Below, piece after piece: positions 39,501 to 45,989 of a DNA stretch of 64,000 nt. The notes under the pieces were generated by a model. It did no database searches, was not told the DNA's origin, and saw only the letters and a list, made by a program, of their open reading frames with translations. The stretch lies in the NCBI GenBank assembly GCA_024449915.1, contig JAMZAV010001061.1, forward strand, positions 248,001 to 312,000, written 5' to 3'. Positions within the stretch are counted from its first letter, which is position 1. Each line of letters starts with the position of its first letter. Both the position numbers and the translations under genes were made by a program. The stretch is from Sweltsa coloradensis. Lineage: Eukaryota; Arthropoda; Insecta; Plecoptera; Chloroperlidae.

Positions 39501-42226
39501 AGATAAATAAATTAATACGGGTACGTTTAGAGTCTACCCACTCAGTTATGTAACTGATTTTCAGTGGGGGACAGAAAATCAAAGCGACAAAGCCAACCCT
39601 GTAGGCCCCGACGCAATCGATGAGTGAGCAATATCGCTCACTCGATATTTTTAATAGGAAATATAGCAATCAGTGGTATGGACAATGCGAACACCCGCGG
39701 ATCAACGCCAGAATCAACAAGGCCGATTCAGAACAACTCTGAATTTATTATGTGCTTCGTTGCTAGGATGGCTTCAAAGTCACCATTTACAAACTCCTGA
39801 GACAAGAAGTGATGGAAAGTAGAAGAAGAAGTTAAAAAACTTATAACTTTAGCGGGAATCGAACCCTGGAGACCTTTACTGGAAGCAGATACGCTAACCA
39901 CAAGACCAACGAGCCACACACAAGACCAACAAGCCACACAAAAAAAATTAATTTCGTATGTAGTTTAAAAGGCAGTCTAATCTGCCCTACACAGTTATTA
40001 ACATTGACAAAACAGACCAAAAATTTGACAGTTTAGTGTGGTGACACACAGCTTGACAGGTGGCCGCATAGCTCTGTTGGTATAGCCCGGTAAGCTAAGG
40101 TCCCGGGTTCGATCCCCGGTGTAGTCACTTTTTTAATTTCTGTCTAAAGTACTAACATATCAACGTCATAGTCGCCTCCAAAGTTAAACATCACAAATAA
40201 ATAAGTCCATGTCCATGCCAGCTCAAGAAAAACTGAACTTGATGCAATTAAAATGCTATTTTTTATTATGTACCAGTAATTAGTTTATATTTATTCATAT
40301 ACATATTTCTTTATCAGTGCATGTGCATCTTGGAGTGGGGACGTGGGGTTAAGAGTGGGGACTATATTCGTTTTCCCATAAGCGTGAAACATCTTGGGCG
40401 ATAGCCTTCTTTAATCAATGAAAGCATGTAAATCGAAAAAAATCTTAAAATTGCGATTTTCACAAGAAATAATTTTTCGATTGCGCTCAAATTTCACACG
40501 AATATATTAATTCATAAAATGAAGGTTCTGTGAAACAATCATTACAATCGGATAAAGCATGCAGGTGTTATAAAAAATCGTAAAATTACGATTTTCATGA
40601 GAAATAATTTTTCGATTGCACAAAAAAACGTGGCAGTTCTAAGTTCAGAGATTTCAAAGGCCTCCACAAAATTTCATCGCAATTGGAGTAGGCCTTATCG
40701 GTTTAGCCGGAATCGTGTTAACAAACAGTCAAAAATACAAAAAAAAAAAAGGATTTTTTTCTCCAGTGTAGTGAAATGGAATCTTCGTTTCGCTCGCTAC
40801 GCTCATCCAAATACACATACTTAGATATGCTACGTTAACGGGTTTTTTTCTTCCAGTGTAGTGAATCTTTAGGTCTGTTCGTTTGTCTTACTCCAGAGTA
40901 AAGTAGAGTTACTCGGATATTTCTAGAGTCAGAGTAAAAACGTCATAACCTGATCCAGAGCTTCTCGGAGTACGTACTCCAGATCACGACAAAAGAACAT
41001 AATTATGGTCAACTTAACCTAATTTTAATTTTAATTTTAATTTTTAATTTTTTTTATTTTAATTTTAAATTAAAGTGGCGTCGATAATATCTTGCGACGC
41101 CTCAGCCATAGTTAGCAAATAGGCTAGCCTAGATTATGGTTTCCAGCTCGATCATTTACCGCTCGTCGGCCATTTTTTCTTACTCTACTCTACGTACTCC
41201 ACCTATAGACCCAGAGTACATATTCGTACTCTCGCTAACTCTAGAGTAAGTTACTTGGTACAAAAGAACGCGCATCACAACTTGATCTAGAGTAAGATTT
41301 TACAAAAGAACGCCGATAACTTACTCTGGCTGATCTAGATCAGTCAGAGTACGACAAACGAACAGACCTTTTGCTTCGCTCGCTACGCTGGCTACGCTCA
41401 TCCAAATACACATACATAGATATGCTACGTTATAAACATAGGGTCAGTGTCATAGAGGGTAACCAGATGTCCCGTTTTTGTGTGATCTGTCCCGGTATTC
41501 CAAAAATAGTTGTCGGGACTCGGGATGGATCGGACGGGGCTCAGATCGCTCTACAGGCTATCTTGAGCAAAAACAATTCCAAAAAAAATTCCGCCTCCGG
41601 CGGCTGGGTCTTCGCCTCAGACCCTGTGTAGTCCATGCAACTACAGGGGCCCATCAGAAAACCTAGCACCCAGGCCTTTGAGTTACTAGCTAGGCCACTG
41701 AATAGGCCTATATATATAATATATATATATATATGATAGCCTACTGCCTACTATTTGCATACTTTTGTGAGTGTTTTTCATTATAAATATATCACTCATT
41801 AGGATGTAGCCTACAGGTACCGGAGGTGGGAAAGTTGAGTCCAAAATATGGTAGGCCTATCCACCTATAGTTAACAGTGGATAGGGCTACAACAAGGGAG
41901 CGTTACAGTTGCAAACCATCTGATATTTCTTCAGACAAGCCGGATCACAACACATTTGTACAGACGGAGGGTTTGACGGAGGAATTGCCTCGTTCCGGAC
42001 AGCAAATTGTCCGGAATTTGAAAAAGGCTAAGTGTTAAGTAAAAAGGCATCTTGTATGTATGGGGACACCTACCATTTCACAATTCGATACGTATCCTTC
42101 TTTGGAAGAATACTGTCCACGTAAGCCTCTAGATGTGGATACTGTTCTAACAGTTTAGTACGAATTCCTTTCTGCACAGATGACTTCAGCTGCTGGATTC
42201 CGGATACACTCTCCTTTTCTTCAAAC
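10487..42226 (-). CDS. MCTS1: MCTS1 (MCT-1) gene, five exons, first exon missing
   Basis: The exons join as 42226-42074, 26815-26715, 14255-14122, 10838-10771 and 10568-10487, all on the minus strand, 538 nt ending in TAA. Every intron is GT-AG and every junction keeps phase. The product matches the MCTS1 family from about residue 5 to the end: an N-terminal MCT1 domain ([19 protein letters not shown]), then a PUA domain with the family peptides [34 protein letters not shown] and the tail HYLNDGLW. The predicted length is about 182 aa, against 181 in human. MCTS1 pairs with DENR on the 40S subunit, removes deacylated tRNA after termination and supports re-initiation; this is family knowledge. 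No stop or frameshift is seen, so the gene looks functional. Exon 1 (about MFKK) was searched for upstream of 42226 and not found, so it is either too short to recognise or beyond the window. Confidence 0.93.
10771..10838 (-). CDS. MCTS1: MCTS1 exon D
   Basis: This 68-nt exon has acceptor attgtag and donor gtgagt. It reads [14 protein letters not shown] then STALSTED, the standard MCTS1 C-terminal stretch, and ends two bases into an Ile codon. Confidence 0.95.
11015..12034. mobile_element. Candidate pogo-like non-autonomous DNA element
   Basis: The left terminus AGTACAACCTTGCTATAACG and the right terminus CAAGGTTGTACT are inverted, and CGATCG/TATAACAACG-type sequence is shared subterminally. 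CAGTACAACCT-type ends are known from pogo/Tigger elements. The TA duplication is not clean. The interior carries a tandem duplication, listed separately. Confidence 0.4.
11478..11790 (+). repeat. Tandem duplication, ~158-bp unit, two copies
   Basis: The block CAGTCAGCTGTGAAGTGGAT ... GCATGCCCCTCCCCTCCTCT recurs about 158 bp later, with moderate divergence and a CT-rich segment. It gives a repeated peptide in the longest local frame, which I do not call a gene. Confidence 0.85.
12050..13975. mobile_element. Foldback DNA element with ~950-bp arms (hAT-type ends?)
   Basis: The ends are CAGTTTTGAGGTCGCT and, inverted, CAGTCTTGGGGTCGCT. The arms are inverted copies over almost the whole length; for example CTGCAATATTTTTGGTAAAC at 12599 mirrors TTTACCAAAATATTGCAG at about 13290. 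The centre is near 12955. Clusters of GTAGCGCGCTAC-type motifs lie at both ends and the centre. CAG termini suggest hAT, but no 8-bp duplication is seen. MCTS1 exon C starts only 147 bp away. Confidence 0.65.
13199..13233 (+). repeat. (CT)n tract
   Basis: CT dinucleotide run within the right arm of the foldback element. The left arm has a matching, shorter AG-rich stretch. Confidence 0.9.
14122..14255 (-). CDS. MCTS1: MCTS1 exon C (start of PUA domain)
   Basis: This 134-nt exon has acceptor attttag and donor gtatcc. It encodes the most conserved block of the family, [20 protein letters not shown] then LTSPGAK. This opens the PUA fold, which in the family contacts the 40S-bound complex. The 12.5-kb intron before it carries the Copia nest. 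Confidence 0.95.
15120..15424 (+). pseudogene. LINE 3' coding end, interrupted by Copia
   Basis: The frame ending here reads [29 protein letters not shown] and [14 protein letters not shown], the C-terminal tail of a CR1-like ORF2. The last codons and stop lie on the far side of the Copia element (23847-23873). Taking out Copia plus one TCTAT repeat joins the two parts in frame up to a TAA stop. Confidence 0.8.
15425..15620 (+). repeat. Copia 5' LTR
   Basis: The LTR begins TGTTGTACTTTTAAATTG and ends AATAAAACAACA. It contains AATAAA at about 15534. GGTTATAGTACCCAGG follows directly; its start resembles the internal initiator-Met primer site used by Drosophila copia (GGTTAT...), which I infer is the primer-binding site. 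Confidence 0.95.
15758..16661 (+). pseudogene. gag: Copia gag region with zinc knuckle
   Basis: The first frame (15758-16045) starts with the Copia N-terminal signature ([19 protein letters not shown]) and ends at a premature TAG. After a one-base shift near 16100 the frame at 16107 continues with NVTDYINQM and LSGLPPEYE, as in UBN2/gag of Copia. A CCHC knuckle, [14 protein letters not shown], lies at 16485-16526 (C-x2-C-x4-H-x4-C, all ligands present) after a Lys/Glu-rich linker. Confidence 0.9.
16662..17260 (+). pseudogene. pol: Copia protease and GAG-pre-integrase domain
   Basis: In frame with the zinc knuckle. The protease box is [11 protein letters not shown]; the family has D-S/T-G, so the Ser/Thr beside the catalytic Asp is Gly here and activity is doubtful. 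The pre-integrase domain shows [10 protein letters not shown] and CEPCILGK, giving the His-His-Cys-Cys zinc site of the integrase N-terminus. Confidence 0.9.
17261..17945 (+). pseudogene. pol: Copia integrase core, stop and frameshifts
   Basis: The first catalytic Asp is in VHSDIMGP; a TAG follows at 17305. The second Asp is in ELQTDRE after a frame change near 17310. The Glu region reads [12 protein letters not shown] in the frame at 17510-17950, followed by [18 protein letters not shown] and [14 protein letters not shown]. All catalytic positions can be traced, but across three frames. Confidence 0.9.
17946..19195 (+). pseudogene. pol: Copia reverse transcriptase
   Basis: The frame at 17947-18540 opens with an acidic linker and enters the RT at [19 protein letters not shown], then [28 protein letters not shown]. 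It shifts at about 18530. The frame at 18533 gives [33 protein letters not shown] and the active site TYGDDL (consensus YVDD), then [24 protein letters not shown] at 19193-19195 replaces the Trp codon expected in the family before the NAAKR motif. Confidence 0.92.
19330..19830 (+). repeat. Left-arm tandem repeat, ~140-bp unit, 3.5 copies
   Basis: Each unit starts CGTCAGACGCCCCCAAAGTG, then TCAAATCTGCCC, an AT stretch and ACTCGTCAGACG(G/A)GCTGCGTTGG. The order is mirrored in the right arm. Confidence 0.88.
20300..20815 (+). repeat. Central ~190-bp repeat, three degenerate copies
   Basis: Blocks with TGTTGAATCATGCAAATA, ACAAACAATTGAGGA and TTCGT(T/G)ATCAC(A/T)GTA recur near 20330, 20520 and 20710. 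Confidence 0.75.
20731..21000 (-). CDS. Unrecognised 89-aa frame in the foldback element
   Basis: Starts [14 protein letters not shown] and has an acidic middle ([20 protein letters not shown]). It is the only notable frame in the centre of the element. The ATG follows a possible splice acceptor (ttgtag, minus strand). It could be a fragment of a transposase N-terminus or a captured exon. Coding status is uncertain. Confidence 0.25.
   Translation of the reverse strand: MTLLNWFHRQKFKKMPLCVYRDVKYRPRWFLYDLSSSSLDEIMQCDLEVEDFDEDDDDIDVSEAAYSDDECDNSFKFFHNLFILILNCL
21640..22260 (-). repeat. Right-arm tandem repeat, inverted copy of the ~140-bp unit
   Basis: Four units in reverse orientation (for example TTTGGGGGCGTCTGACGGG at about 22231). 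Outer units match outer units best, as expected if the arms are homogenised or the element duplicates as a foldback. Confidence 0.88.
22425..23051. mobile_element. 627-bp near-perfect palindromic MITE, TA TSD
   Basis: AGGCTATTCCACCGCGTTTT at the left is exactly inverted at the right, and the arms of ~310 bp pair almost throughout, with the centre near 22738. TA at 22423-22424 and 23052-23053 is the duplication; removal restores the Copia reading frame. TA target choice suggests the Tc1/mariner-pogo range. Start AGGC is not diagnostic. Confidence 0.9.
23053..23500 (+). pseudogene. pol: Copia RNase H, separated from RT by two insertions
   Basis: Begins [12 protein letters not shown], then [34 protein letters not shown] and [10 protein letters not shown], the Copia RNase H signature with D and E active-site residues. 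The D-N-Q box needs a frame change near 23295, after which HYVREC-type sequence follows. The stretch 22380-22424, between the two insertions, is the RT/RNase H connection. Confidence 0.92.
23651..23846 (+). repeat. Copia 3' LTR
   Basis: Same length as the 5' LTR. A purine tract (GAGGAGAGG, 23642-23650) directly precedes it and would serve as the plus-strand primer. Its last bases are CAGCA instead of CAACA. Confidence 0.95.
23847..23873 (+). pseudogene. Last codons of the LINE split by Copia
   Basis: TCTAT (23847-23851) is the second copy of the Copia target-site duplication. It is followed by the LINE's remaining codons (IDEYLKS) and the TAA stop, so the Copia insertion came after the LINE. 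Confidence 0.75.
23984..24163. mobile_element. 180-bp MITE with CCGTATTTA ends, TA TSD
   Basis: CCGTATTTACTCGCTTATAG opens the element, and the inverse of CTGTATTTATGCGAG closes it. TA flanks both sides (23982-23983, 24164-24165). AGGCCGC repeats lie inside. Confidence 0.7.
24390..24451 (+). repeat. (ATT)n microsatellite
   Basis: About twenty uninterrupted ATT units. Confidence 0.97.
25065..25705 (-). pseudogene. Penelope GIY-YIG endonuclease domain
   Basis: The frame at 25705-25370 reads [20 protein letters not shown] with GVY in place of GIY, an intact YIG, the C-x2-C pair typical of Penelope endonucleases, the Arg, and the NEH that supplies the catalytic Glu. A frameshift near 25375 moves to the frame at 25373, which carries the C-terminal tail ([10 protein letters not shown], then [12 protein letters not shown]). 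Confidence 0.9.
25626..26498 (-). pseudogene. Penelope reverse transcriptase (partial)
   Basis: A 290-aa frame. Motifs in order: [16 protein letters not shown] (RT motif A, about residues 34-49), [16 protein letters not shown] (motif B, about 92-107), [10 protein letters not shown] (motif C, both Asp kept), FLDVLI and [15 protein letters not shown]. This is the Penelope RT signature. N-terminal sequences of the family are missing, and the frame breaks just before the endonuclease. Confidence 0.93.
26715..26815 (-). CDS. MCTS1: MCTS1 exon B
   Basis: This 101-nt exon has acceptor ttttttttcag and donor gtaagc. Its first base completes the Cys codon left by exon A, giving VKC-HDHIEIL. It continues [11 protein letters not shown] and PTLRLLHK, and its last base begins a Tyr codon finished in exon C. 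It sits about 200 bp upstream (in gene sense) of the Penelope-like element, which has the same orientation. Confidence 0.93.
27100..28900. other. Unassigned MCTS1 intron DNA
   Basis: Short frames only. No conserved domain, terminus or exon with good splice sites was found. Confidence 0.5.
28926..28999 (-). ncRNA. tRNA-like sequence (degenerate; CCA or TCC anticodon)
   Basis: On the minus strand: D-arm TGGTCTAGTGGTTAGCG, anticodon stem TCTGC/GCAGA with loop TTCCAAT, and B box GGTTCGATTCCCGC. The D and acceptor stems pair poorly. A second copy is at 39845-39920. Probably a tRNA-derived repeat, not a working tRNA. Confidence 0.5.
30562..30905 (+). mobile_element. Helentron-like family A, 5' end fragment
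   Basis: Starts TTGGATAAGTGAAGCGAAG and contains the family block CTTCGAAATCTCTGAACTTA and GGGGCTACAACGTTCATATT. The 3' end is missing. Confidence 0.65.
31591..31670 (+). repeat. (AAT)n microsatellite
   Basis: Long ATA/AAT run, the source of a poly-Ile frame. Confidence 0.95.
31668..31952. mobile_element. 285-bp element with ATCAAATATTTTACGAGTCA inverted ends
   Basis: About 24 bp are perfectly inverted at both ends. The interior holds a hammerhead-like motif (31716-31756) and GTTGTT-rich sequence. Penelope-like elements can end this way, so this may be an inverted Penelope terminal repeat fragment and not a MITE. Confidence 0.5.
31716..31756 (-). ncRNA. Hammerhead-ribozyme-like motif, degenerate
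   Basis: On the minus strand: CAGATGAT, then a perfect stem GATACG-CACAGT-CGTATC, then GAAACGTC and AGG pairing with CCT upstream. The GAAAC and GTC parts fit the hammerhead core, but CUGAUGA is CAGATGA plus an extra base. Hammerheads are known in Penelope-like elements. Confidence 0.35.
32112..32130 (+). repeat. Poly-G tract in a dispersed repeat
   Basis: A run of about 16 G follows GGACGCGTCAACCGTTAGGT (about 32069). The same lead sequence recurs at about 49619 and, diverged, in the family B units. Similar G or C runs are at 33241, 33870, 34676 and 35248. Confidence 0.85.
33480..33522 (+). repeat. (ATT)n microsatellite
   Basis: About fourteen ATT units with one ACT. Confidence 0.95.
34176..34970. 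mobile_element. hAT element with BED finger, nested in the outer hAT
   Basis: TAGGGATG ends and a perfect 8-bp duplication AAACTATT (34168-34175, 34971-34978). Subterminal runs of CACGTGTACACGTGTAC occur in both arms. A BED-finger remnant is the only coding trace. Confidence 0.92.
34543..34660 (+). pseudogene. BED zinc-finger remnant of a hAT transposase
   Basis: The frame reads [20 protein letters not shown] then [18 protein letters not shown], matching the BED pattern (aromatic start, C-x2-C, late His). It runs into a poly-C tract and stops, so only the DNA-binding exon survives. Confidence 0.75.
35562..35600 (-). mobile_element. Penelope 3'-region relic
   Basis: ATAAAAACAAGGATCTTGGG and the following GTAAAACCGCGTCGAAAAT match 24777-24815 exactly. 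It sits about 70 bp beyond the outer hAT. Confidence 0.7.
37458..37722 (+). mobile_element. Helentron-like family A, 3' part
   Basis: Matches 45535-45781, including CTTGACAACAATCACCTACA and ACGCAAACTAAAAACTTAC. It ends in GCTCATCCATCAACACG...GCGTTCGCGAAGTGGCCTAG, then T. This is a divergent hairpin variant. Confidence 0.65.
39090..39162 (-). ncRNA. tRNA-Thr-like sequence, left copy
   Basis: GGCCGCATAGCTCAGTTGG start, D-arm intact, loop CCGGTAA (GGT anticodon but C at position 33), T arm CCGGGTTCGATCCCCGG perfect. The unusual C33 and mismatched acceptor argue against a functional tRNA. Confidence 0.55.
39328..39400 (+). ncRNA. tRNA-Thr-like sequence, central copy
   Basis: Same A and B boxes as the left copy; the acceptor 5' strand has diverged (AGTAGCA). 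A 45-bp tail (TTTCTGTCTAAAGTACTAAC ...) is shared with the right copy. Confidence 0.5.
39845..39920 (-). ncRNA. tRNA-like repeat, second copy of the 28926 type
   Basis: TGGTCTTGTGGTTAGCGTAT and B box GGTTCGATTCCCGC on the minus strand. The anticodon stem is broken. Confidence 0.45.
40063..40130 (+). ncRNA. tRNA-Thr-like sequence, right copy, D-arm deleted
   Basis: It begins GGCCGCATAGCTCTGTTGGT, but about seven bases of the D arm are missing before TAGCCCGGTAA. Confidence 0.5.
40430..40810 (-). mobile_element. Helentron-like family A, 5' two-thirds
   Basis: The 5' end TTGGATGAGCGTAGCGAGCG is at 40810. The internal blocks match 4380-4940. The 3' end is absent at the left. The 5' end and about 30 bp of flank (ATACACATAC...GCTACGTTA) are duplicated in tandem at 40842-41432. 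Confidence 0.7.
40871..41369. mobile_element. 499-bp MITE, AGGTCTGTTCGTTTGTC ends, 3-bp TSD TTT
   Basis: The perfect terminal inverted repeat AGGTCTGTTCGTTTGTC is flanked by TTT (40868-40870, 41370-41372). Removing the element and one TTT rebuilds the Helentron-like 5' end (GAATCTTTGCTTCGC). Subterminal ACTC(C/T)AGAGTA motifs recur. Its class is unclear; a 3-bp TSD would fit Harbinger-like elements. Confidence 0.8.
42074..42226 (-). CDS. MCTS1: MCTS1 exon A (N-terminal domain)
   Basis: This 153-nt exon has acceptor cctcatag and donor gtaggt. It begins with the last base of a codon, consistent with a short first exon, and ends two bases into a Cys codon. It encodes about 50 residues of the N-terminal domain, starting FEEKESVSG and ending [10 protein letters not shown]. 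The next intron is about 15.3 kb and holds the Penelope flank, two hAT elements and the tRNA-tipped palindrome. Confidence 0.93.
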
Positions 42227-43437
42227 CTATGAGGGTAAAATGTTAACAAAATAGGTTTAGTTTATCATTGGCCGGTAAAAGTTAAACACTTTTATTTTAT
42301 GACAAGGCTAGGCTAGGCCTACCAGAAATTATTAATGGCTGGTTTACATAGAGGTTTAAGGTAGCCTATTGTGGAGTATCCTATCTTGTAGGCCTATTAT
42401 CTTCTAGAATAAAGTATGTTACAAAAGTAGACCTACGTCTGTGGTTGTGTTACGTTCACTAATCCTCAAAACATCTGAATTAGTAGAGCTTACCCAATTT
42501 CTTAGGCTACTACTATAGCCTAACAGATAGGGTTACATTTGCTTGAGTTCACACATGGTGCTGCTAAGGTATAGGGCTTGTGATTAAGGATTTTCTTAAG
42601 GATTAGGGAAACTTTCACCCTGCCCAACTCGCGAGCGCAAACTCGTAGTTGACTAGGTACCTACCATAGGCCTACAGCCTTGCAGGTGACACTAATGTTT
42701 TTCCAACTTTGTACACATTTCCAAGGGAAGCGCCGTTGTGAAACGTTTATATCGACCAGTGATGCTTAGTTAAAGCCTTTTTGAACAAGTTTTTTTTTCA
42801 AATTTGACAATGATACGAAATTGTTCATAGACCTAATTATCCTGAAAACTACCAGAAATACATAGGGATCAAAATTGTTTCTACCATGCGGGCTAATTCT
42901 GTCCTGCTTAGTGTAATGGCGGGACGCAGGACTTAAAGGGCAATTCCATGGTAACAGAATTACCAATCAGACAGATTTAACACATTGTAATTATATTTAT
43001 TTATACTGATTATTGTAAGTTTTTGCACATCTTATAATTGCAAATAACAGCTACGGTAGGGCCTACCTAGAAGTTGACTTTTAATTATGCAATAAAAGTT
43101 TCTTTAAAATTTTATTATTTAATCGGAGTGCCTCGTCCCACGATCGAGGCTGCTGCTGAAAACCTCAGACGCCACGGTCGTGGGATGTAGGTGTATCCCT
43201 AGATCCCACGGTGGCAATTTAACATGGAGTTTTCAACATACGACTGCATGGGTAGTAAATAGGGTTTCTAGTAGGAAATAACCAATATCATTGTATAAAT
43301 AGTGTTCAGCACATATTTATGTTTTGTATTATGTTTTATTCATACGTTTTTCACAATAAAATACGTTAAAAGAAGGAAAAAACCTAGCACAATATGCATT
43401 CGCGCGCGGGATTTAAACGCTTACCACGTAAGTTTTA

Positions 43438-44260
43438 ACAAAAATAAACAACTTTTACAACAATCAAAGAGAATTACGCATGTTATTATTAGAACCACGA
43501 GGTTTTCTCATTTATACATTTTAAACCACATTATTCACCACTTTTACAACAATCAAAGAGAATTACGCATGTTATTGGATGAGCGTAGCGAGCGAAGCGA
43601 AGATTCCATTTCACTACACTGGAGAAAAAAATCCGGAATGTTTTTCTTTCTTTTTTTTTCTTTCTGTTTGTATTATTGTTTTTTTTTTTTTTTCTTGTCA
43701 TGGCCCACTCATCAATTGCGGATGACCTAAAACAAGAAAATCTCGAAAATCGCAATTTTATGATTTTTTTCTTTTTTAAAAATTACGATTAATAAAAAAA
43801 TAAAGTAAATTTTTAATTTAATTTAATTTAATTTTAAAAAAATCTTCGACTTAGTAATAATTTTTTCACAGAACAACAGAAAATCCGCATAACACATGGC
43901 AGCTCAATGCACCAATTACACTCATCCAACAACGCGGCGGGACTTAAGCGTTTTCCTAGTTATTAGAACCACGAGGTTTTCTCATTTACACATTTAAAAC
44001 CACAATACTCACCACTTTTACAACAATCAAAGAGAATTACGCATGTTATTATTATAACCACGTCCTTTTCTTATTTACACATTTTAAACCACAATATCCA
44101 CCACTTTTACAACAATCGAAAGAGAATTTCGCGTGTTATTATTAGAACCACGAGGTTTTCTCATTTACACATTTAAAACCACATTATTCACCACGTTTAA
44201 CAACAATAAAAAATAATTATGCGTTTAATTATTATTAGAACCACGAGTCACCACACTAAC
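43438..44260 (+). repeat. Left-arm array, ~89-bp unit, about five copies
   Basis: Units contain AGAACCACGAGGTTTTCTCA, CACTTTTACAACAATCAAAG and GAATTACGCATGTTATTATT. The Helentron-like copy 43575-43959 splits the second unit. Confidence 0.9.
43575..43959 (+). mobile_element. Helentron-like family A, complete 385-bp copy in an array unit
   Basis: TTGGATGAGCGTAGCGAGCG at the start; GCTCATCCAACAACGCGGCG, hairpin and CTAG at the end. The interrupted array unit reads exactly as an uninterrupted unit once the element is removed, so there is no target-site duplication and the insertion lies between A and T (or T and T). This is the clearest evidence for Helitron-type insertion in the window. Confidence 0.85.
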
Positions 44261-44823
44261 TGTATGTTTGATTTTTACGTCGTTCCCTGCCCTTGTCCAT
44301 CCATACTCTATTTCAACATATTATCTTCGACCATCGAGGTATGATCTTACCCAATTTAATGCTATTCCCCTAATGCCATAGCATTCCAACCTTTTCACTA
44401 GGATATTGTGGTCAACACAGTCAAATACCTAGGTCAGATCCATAAACACAGACATTGTTACATTGCCCTTATCTATATTGTCAATTATTGATTGACCACT
44501 TGATGTAAGTTTCAGTCAAATACAATTTTAAAAAATAAACAAATTAATAAATTTTATATCCAAAGAGTAGGTACCCTTAAAAAATATTTTGACATGTTAA
44601 AAGTTCCCCAGAACTATGAACATGGTTTTTCAATTTGTTTGTATTTGCTCATCTACATGAGCTTGGCATTTCTTTTGGATCTCATTGCTTTTGGTTGTGT
44701 AAGGTTTGGCTGTATTTTTAAAAGTATTTTTTTATGGGTGGGATCTCATTACTTTTTAAGTTCCATTACAAAATGATTTGTTAAAATATAATAGTTTTAT
44801 CAAAGTCGATTTAAATGCTATAG

Positions 44824-45781
44824 TTGGATGAGCGTAGCGAGCGAAGCGAAGATTCCATTTCACTACACTGGAGATTAAAATCCGGAATCTTTTTTTTCTT
44901 TCTTTCTTTTTTTTGTATTTTTGTGTGTCTGTGAACACGATTCCGGCTAAACCGATACTCCGATTGCGATGAAACTTTATGGAGACCTTCGAAATCTCTG
45001 AACTTAGAACTGCACTGTACGAAAAATCGATCAAAAAATTATTTCTCTTGAAAATCGCAATTTTAAGTTTTTTTTTCGTTTTTCTTTTTTGTTTTTGTTT
45101 GTATTTTTGTGTGTTTGTTAACACGATTCCGGCTAAACCGATACTCCAATTGCCATGAAATTTTCAGGAGACCTTTGAAATCTCTGAACTAAGAACTGCC
45201 ACTTTTTTGAGCGCAATCGAAAAATTATTTCTCATGAAAATCGCAATTTTACGATTTTTTTCGTTTTTCTTGTTTTTTCTGTTTGTATTTTTGTGTGTTT
45301 GTTAACACGATTCCGGCTAAACCGATACTCCAAATGCGATGAAATTTTTTGGAGACCTTCGAAATCTCTGAACTTAGACCTGCCACGTTTTTGGGTACAA
45401 TCGACGAAATATTTCACATGAATATCGTACTTTTACGATTTTTTTCGATTTTTAGTGCGATATTTTCGTGACATTAGGGCCGATTCTGACCAGACGGGTG
45501 GGGCTACAACGTTCATATTTTACATGGACATTAAGGTAAAGGTGATGTATTGCTTTCTGAAACAAAAATTTGAAAAAGTTTGCTAGAATGCATGGAATAA
45601 AGGTTTTAATATGTTTTTTTTTAGGTTTATAATAACAATTAACAGGTATCAATAGAAACTTGACAACAATCACCTACAATGCATTCACAAAGCACTTGCA
45701 AAGGAAAAGTGTTCCCACGCAAACTAAAAACTTACAAAAACGCTCATCCATCAACGCGGCGGGACTTCAGCGTTTTCCTAG
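44824..45781 (+). mobile_element. Helentron-like family A, 958-bp copy with three internal units
   Basis: 5' TTGGATGAGCGTAGCGAGCG, then three ~185-bp tandem units (GATTCCGGCTAAACCGATAC, GAAATCTCTGAACTTAGAAC). The 3' part matches 37458-37722 and ends in GCTCATCCATCAACGCGGCG...GCGTTTTCCTAG. Confidence 0.82.
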
Positions 45782-45989
45782 TATTACCAATTAACAATAG
45801 AATGTAAAATATCTAGTGGTCCAAAGACTTGTTTTTTGCACACATTGTAGGTGATCATTGTCAAGAAACTGTAGTTACTTGTTGATTGATAGGCACCTAG
45901 AAACCTTGTTTCCACACGAGATCCTGAATAAAACTTTGAGAGATTTCATTAACTCTCTTGTATTATTTCCTTAAAACATTTAAAACAAA

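Larger units (their letters stand above)
39075..40140. repeat. 1.07-kb palindrome tipped with tRNA-like sequences
   Basis: The outer arms (39075-39160 and 40063-40140) are inverted tRNA-Thr-like copies ending GAAATTAAAAAAGTGACTAC. Inside, AGGCAGATTAGACTGCC-type blocks (about 39185-39250 and 39950-40020) are inverted. At the centre a third tRNA-like copy (39328-39400) is bounded by its own inverted repeat (about 39275-39327 and 39440-39500). A different tRNA-like repeat lies at 39845-39920. Confidence 0.8.

Noticed and set aside
42776..42790. MCTS1 first exon (rc of MFKK-like sequence)
   Set aside because: CTTTTTGAACAA lacks the CAT needed for an ATG, and no donor site follows.
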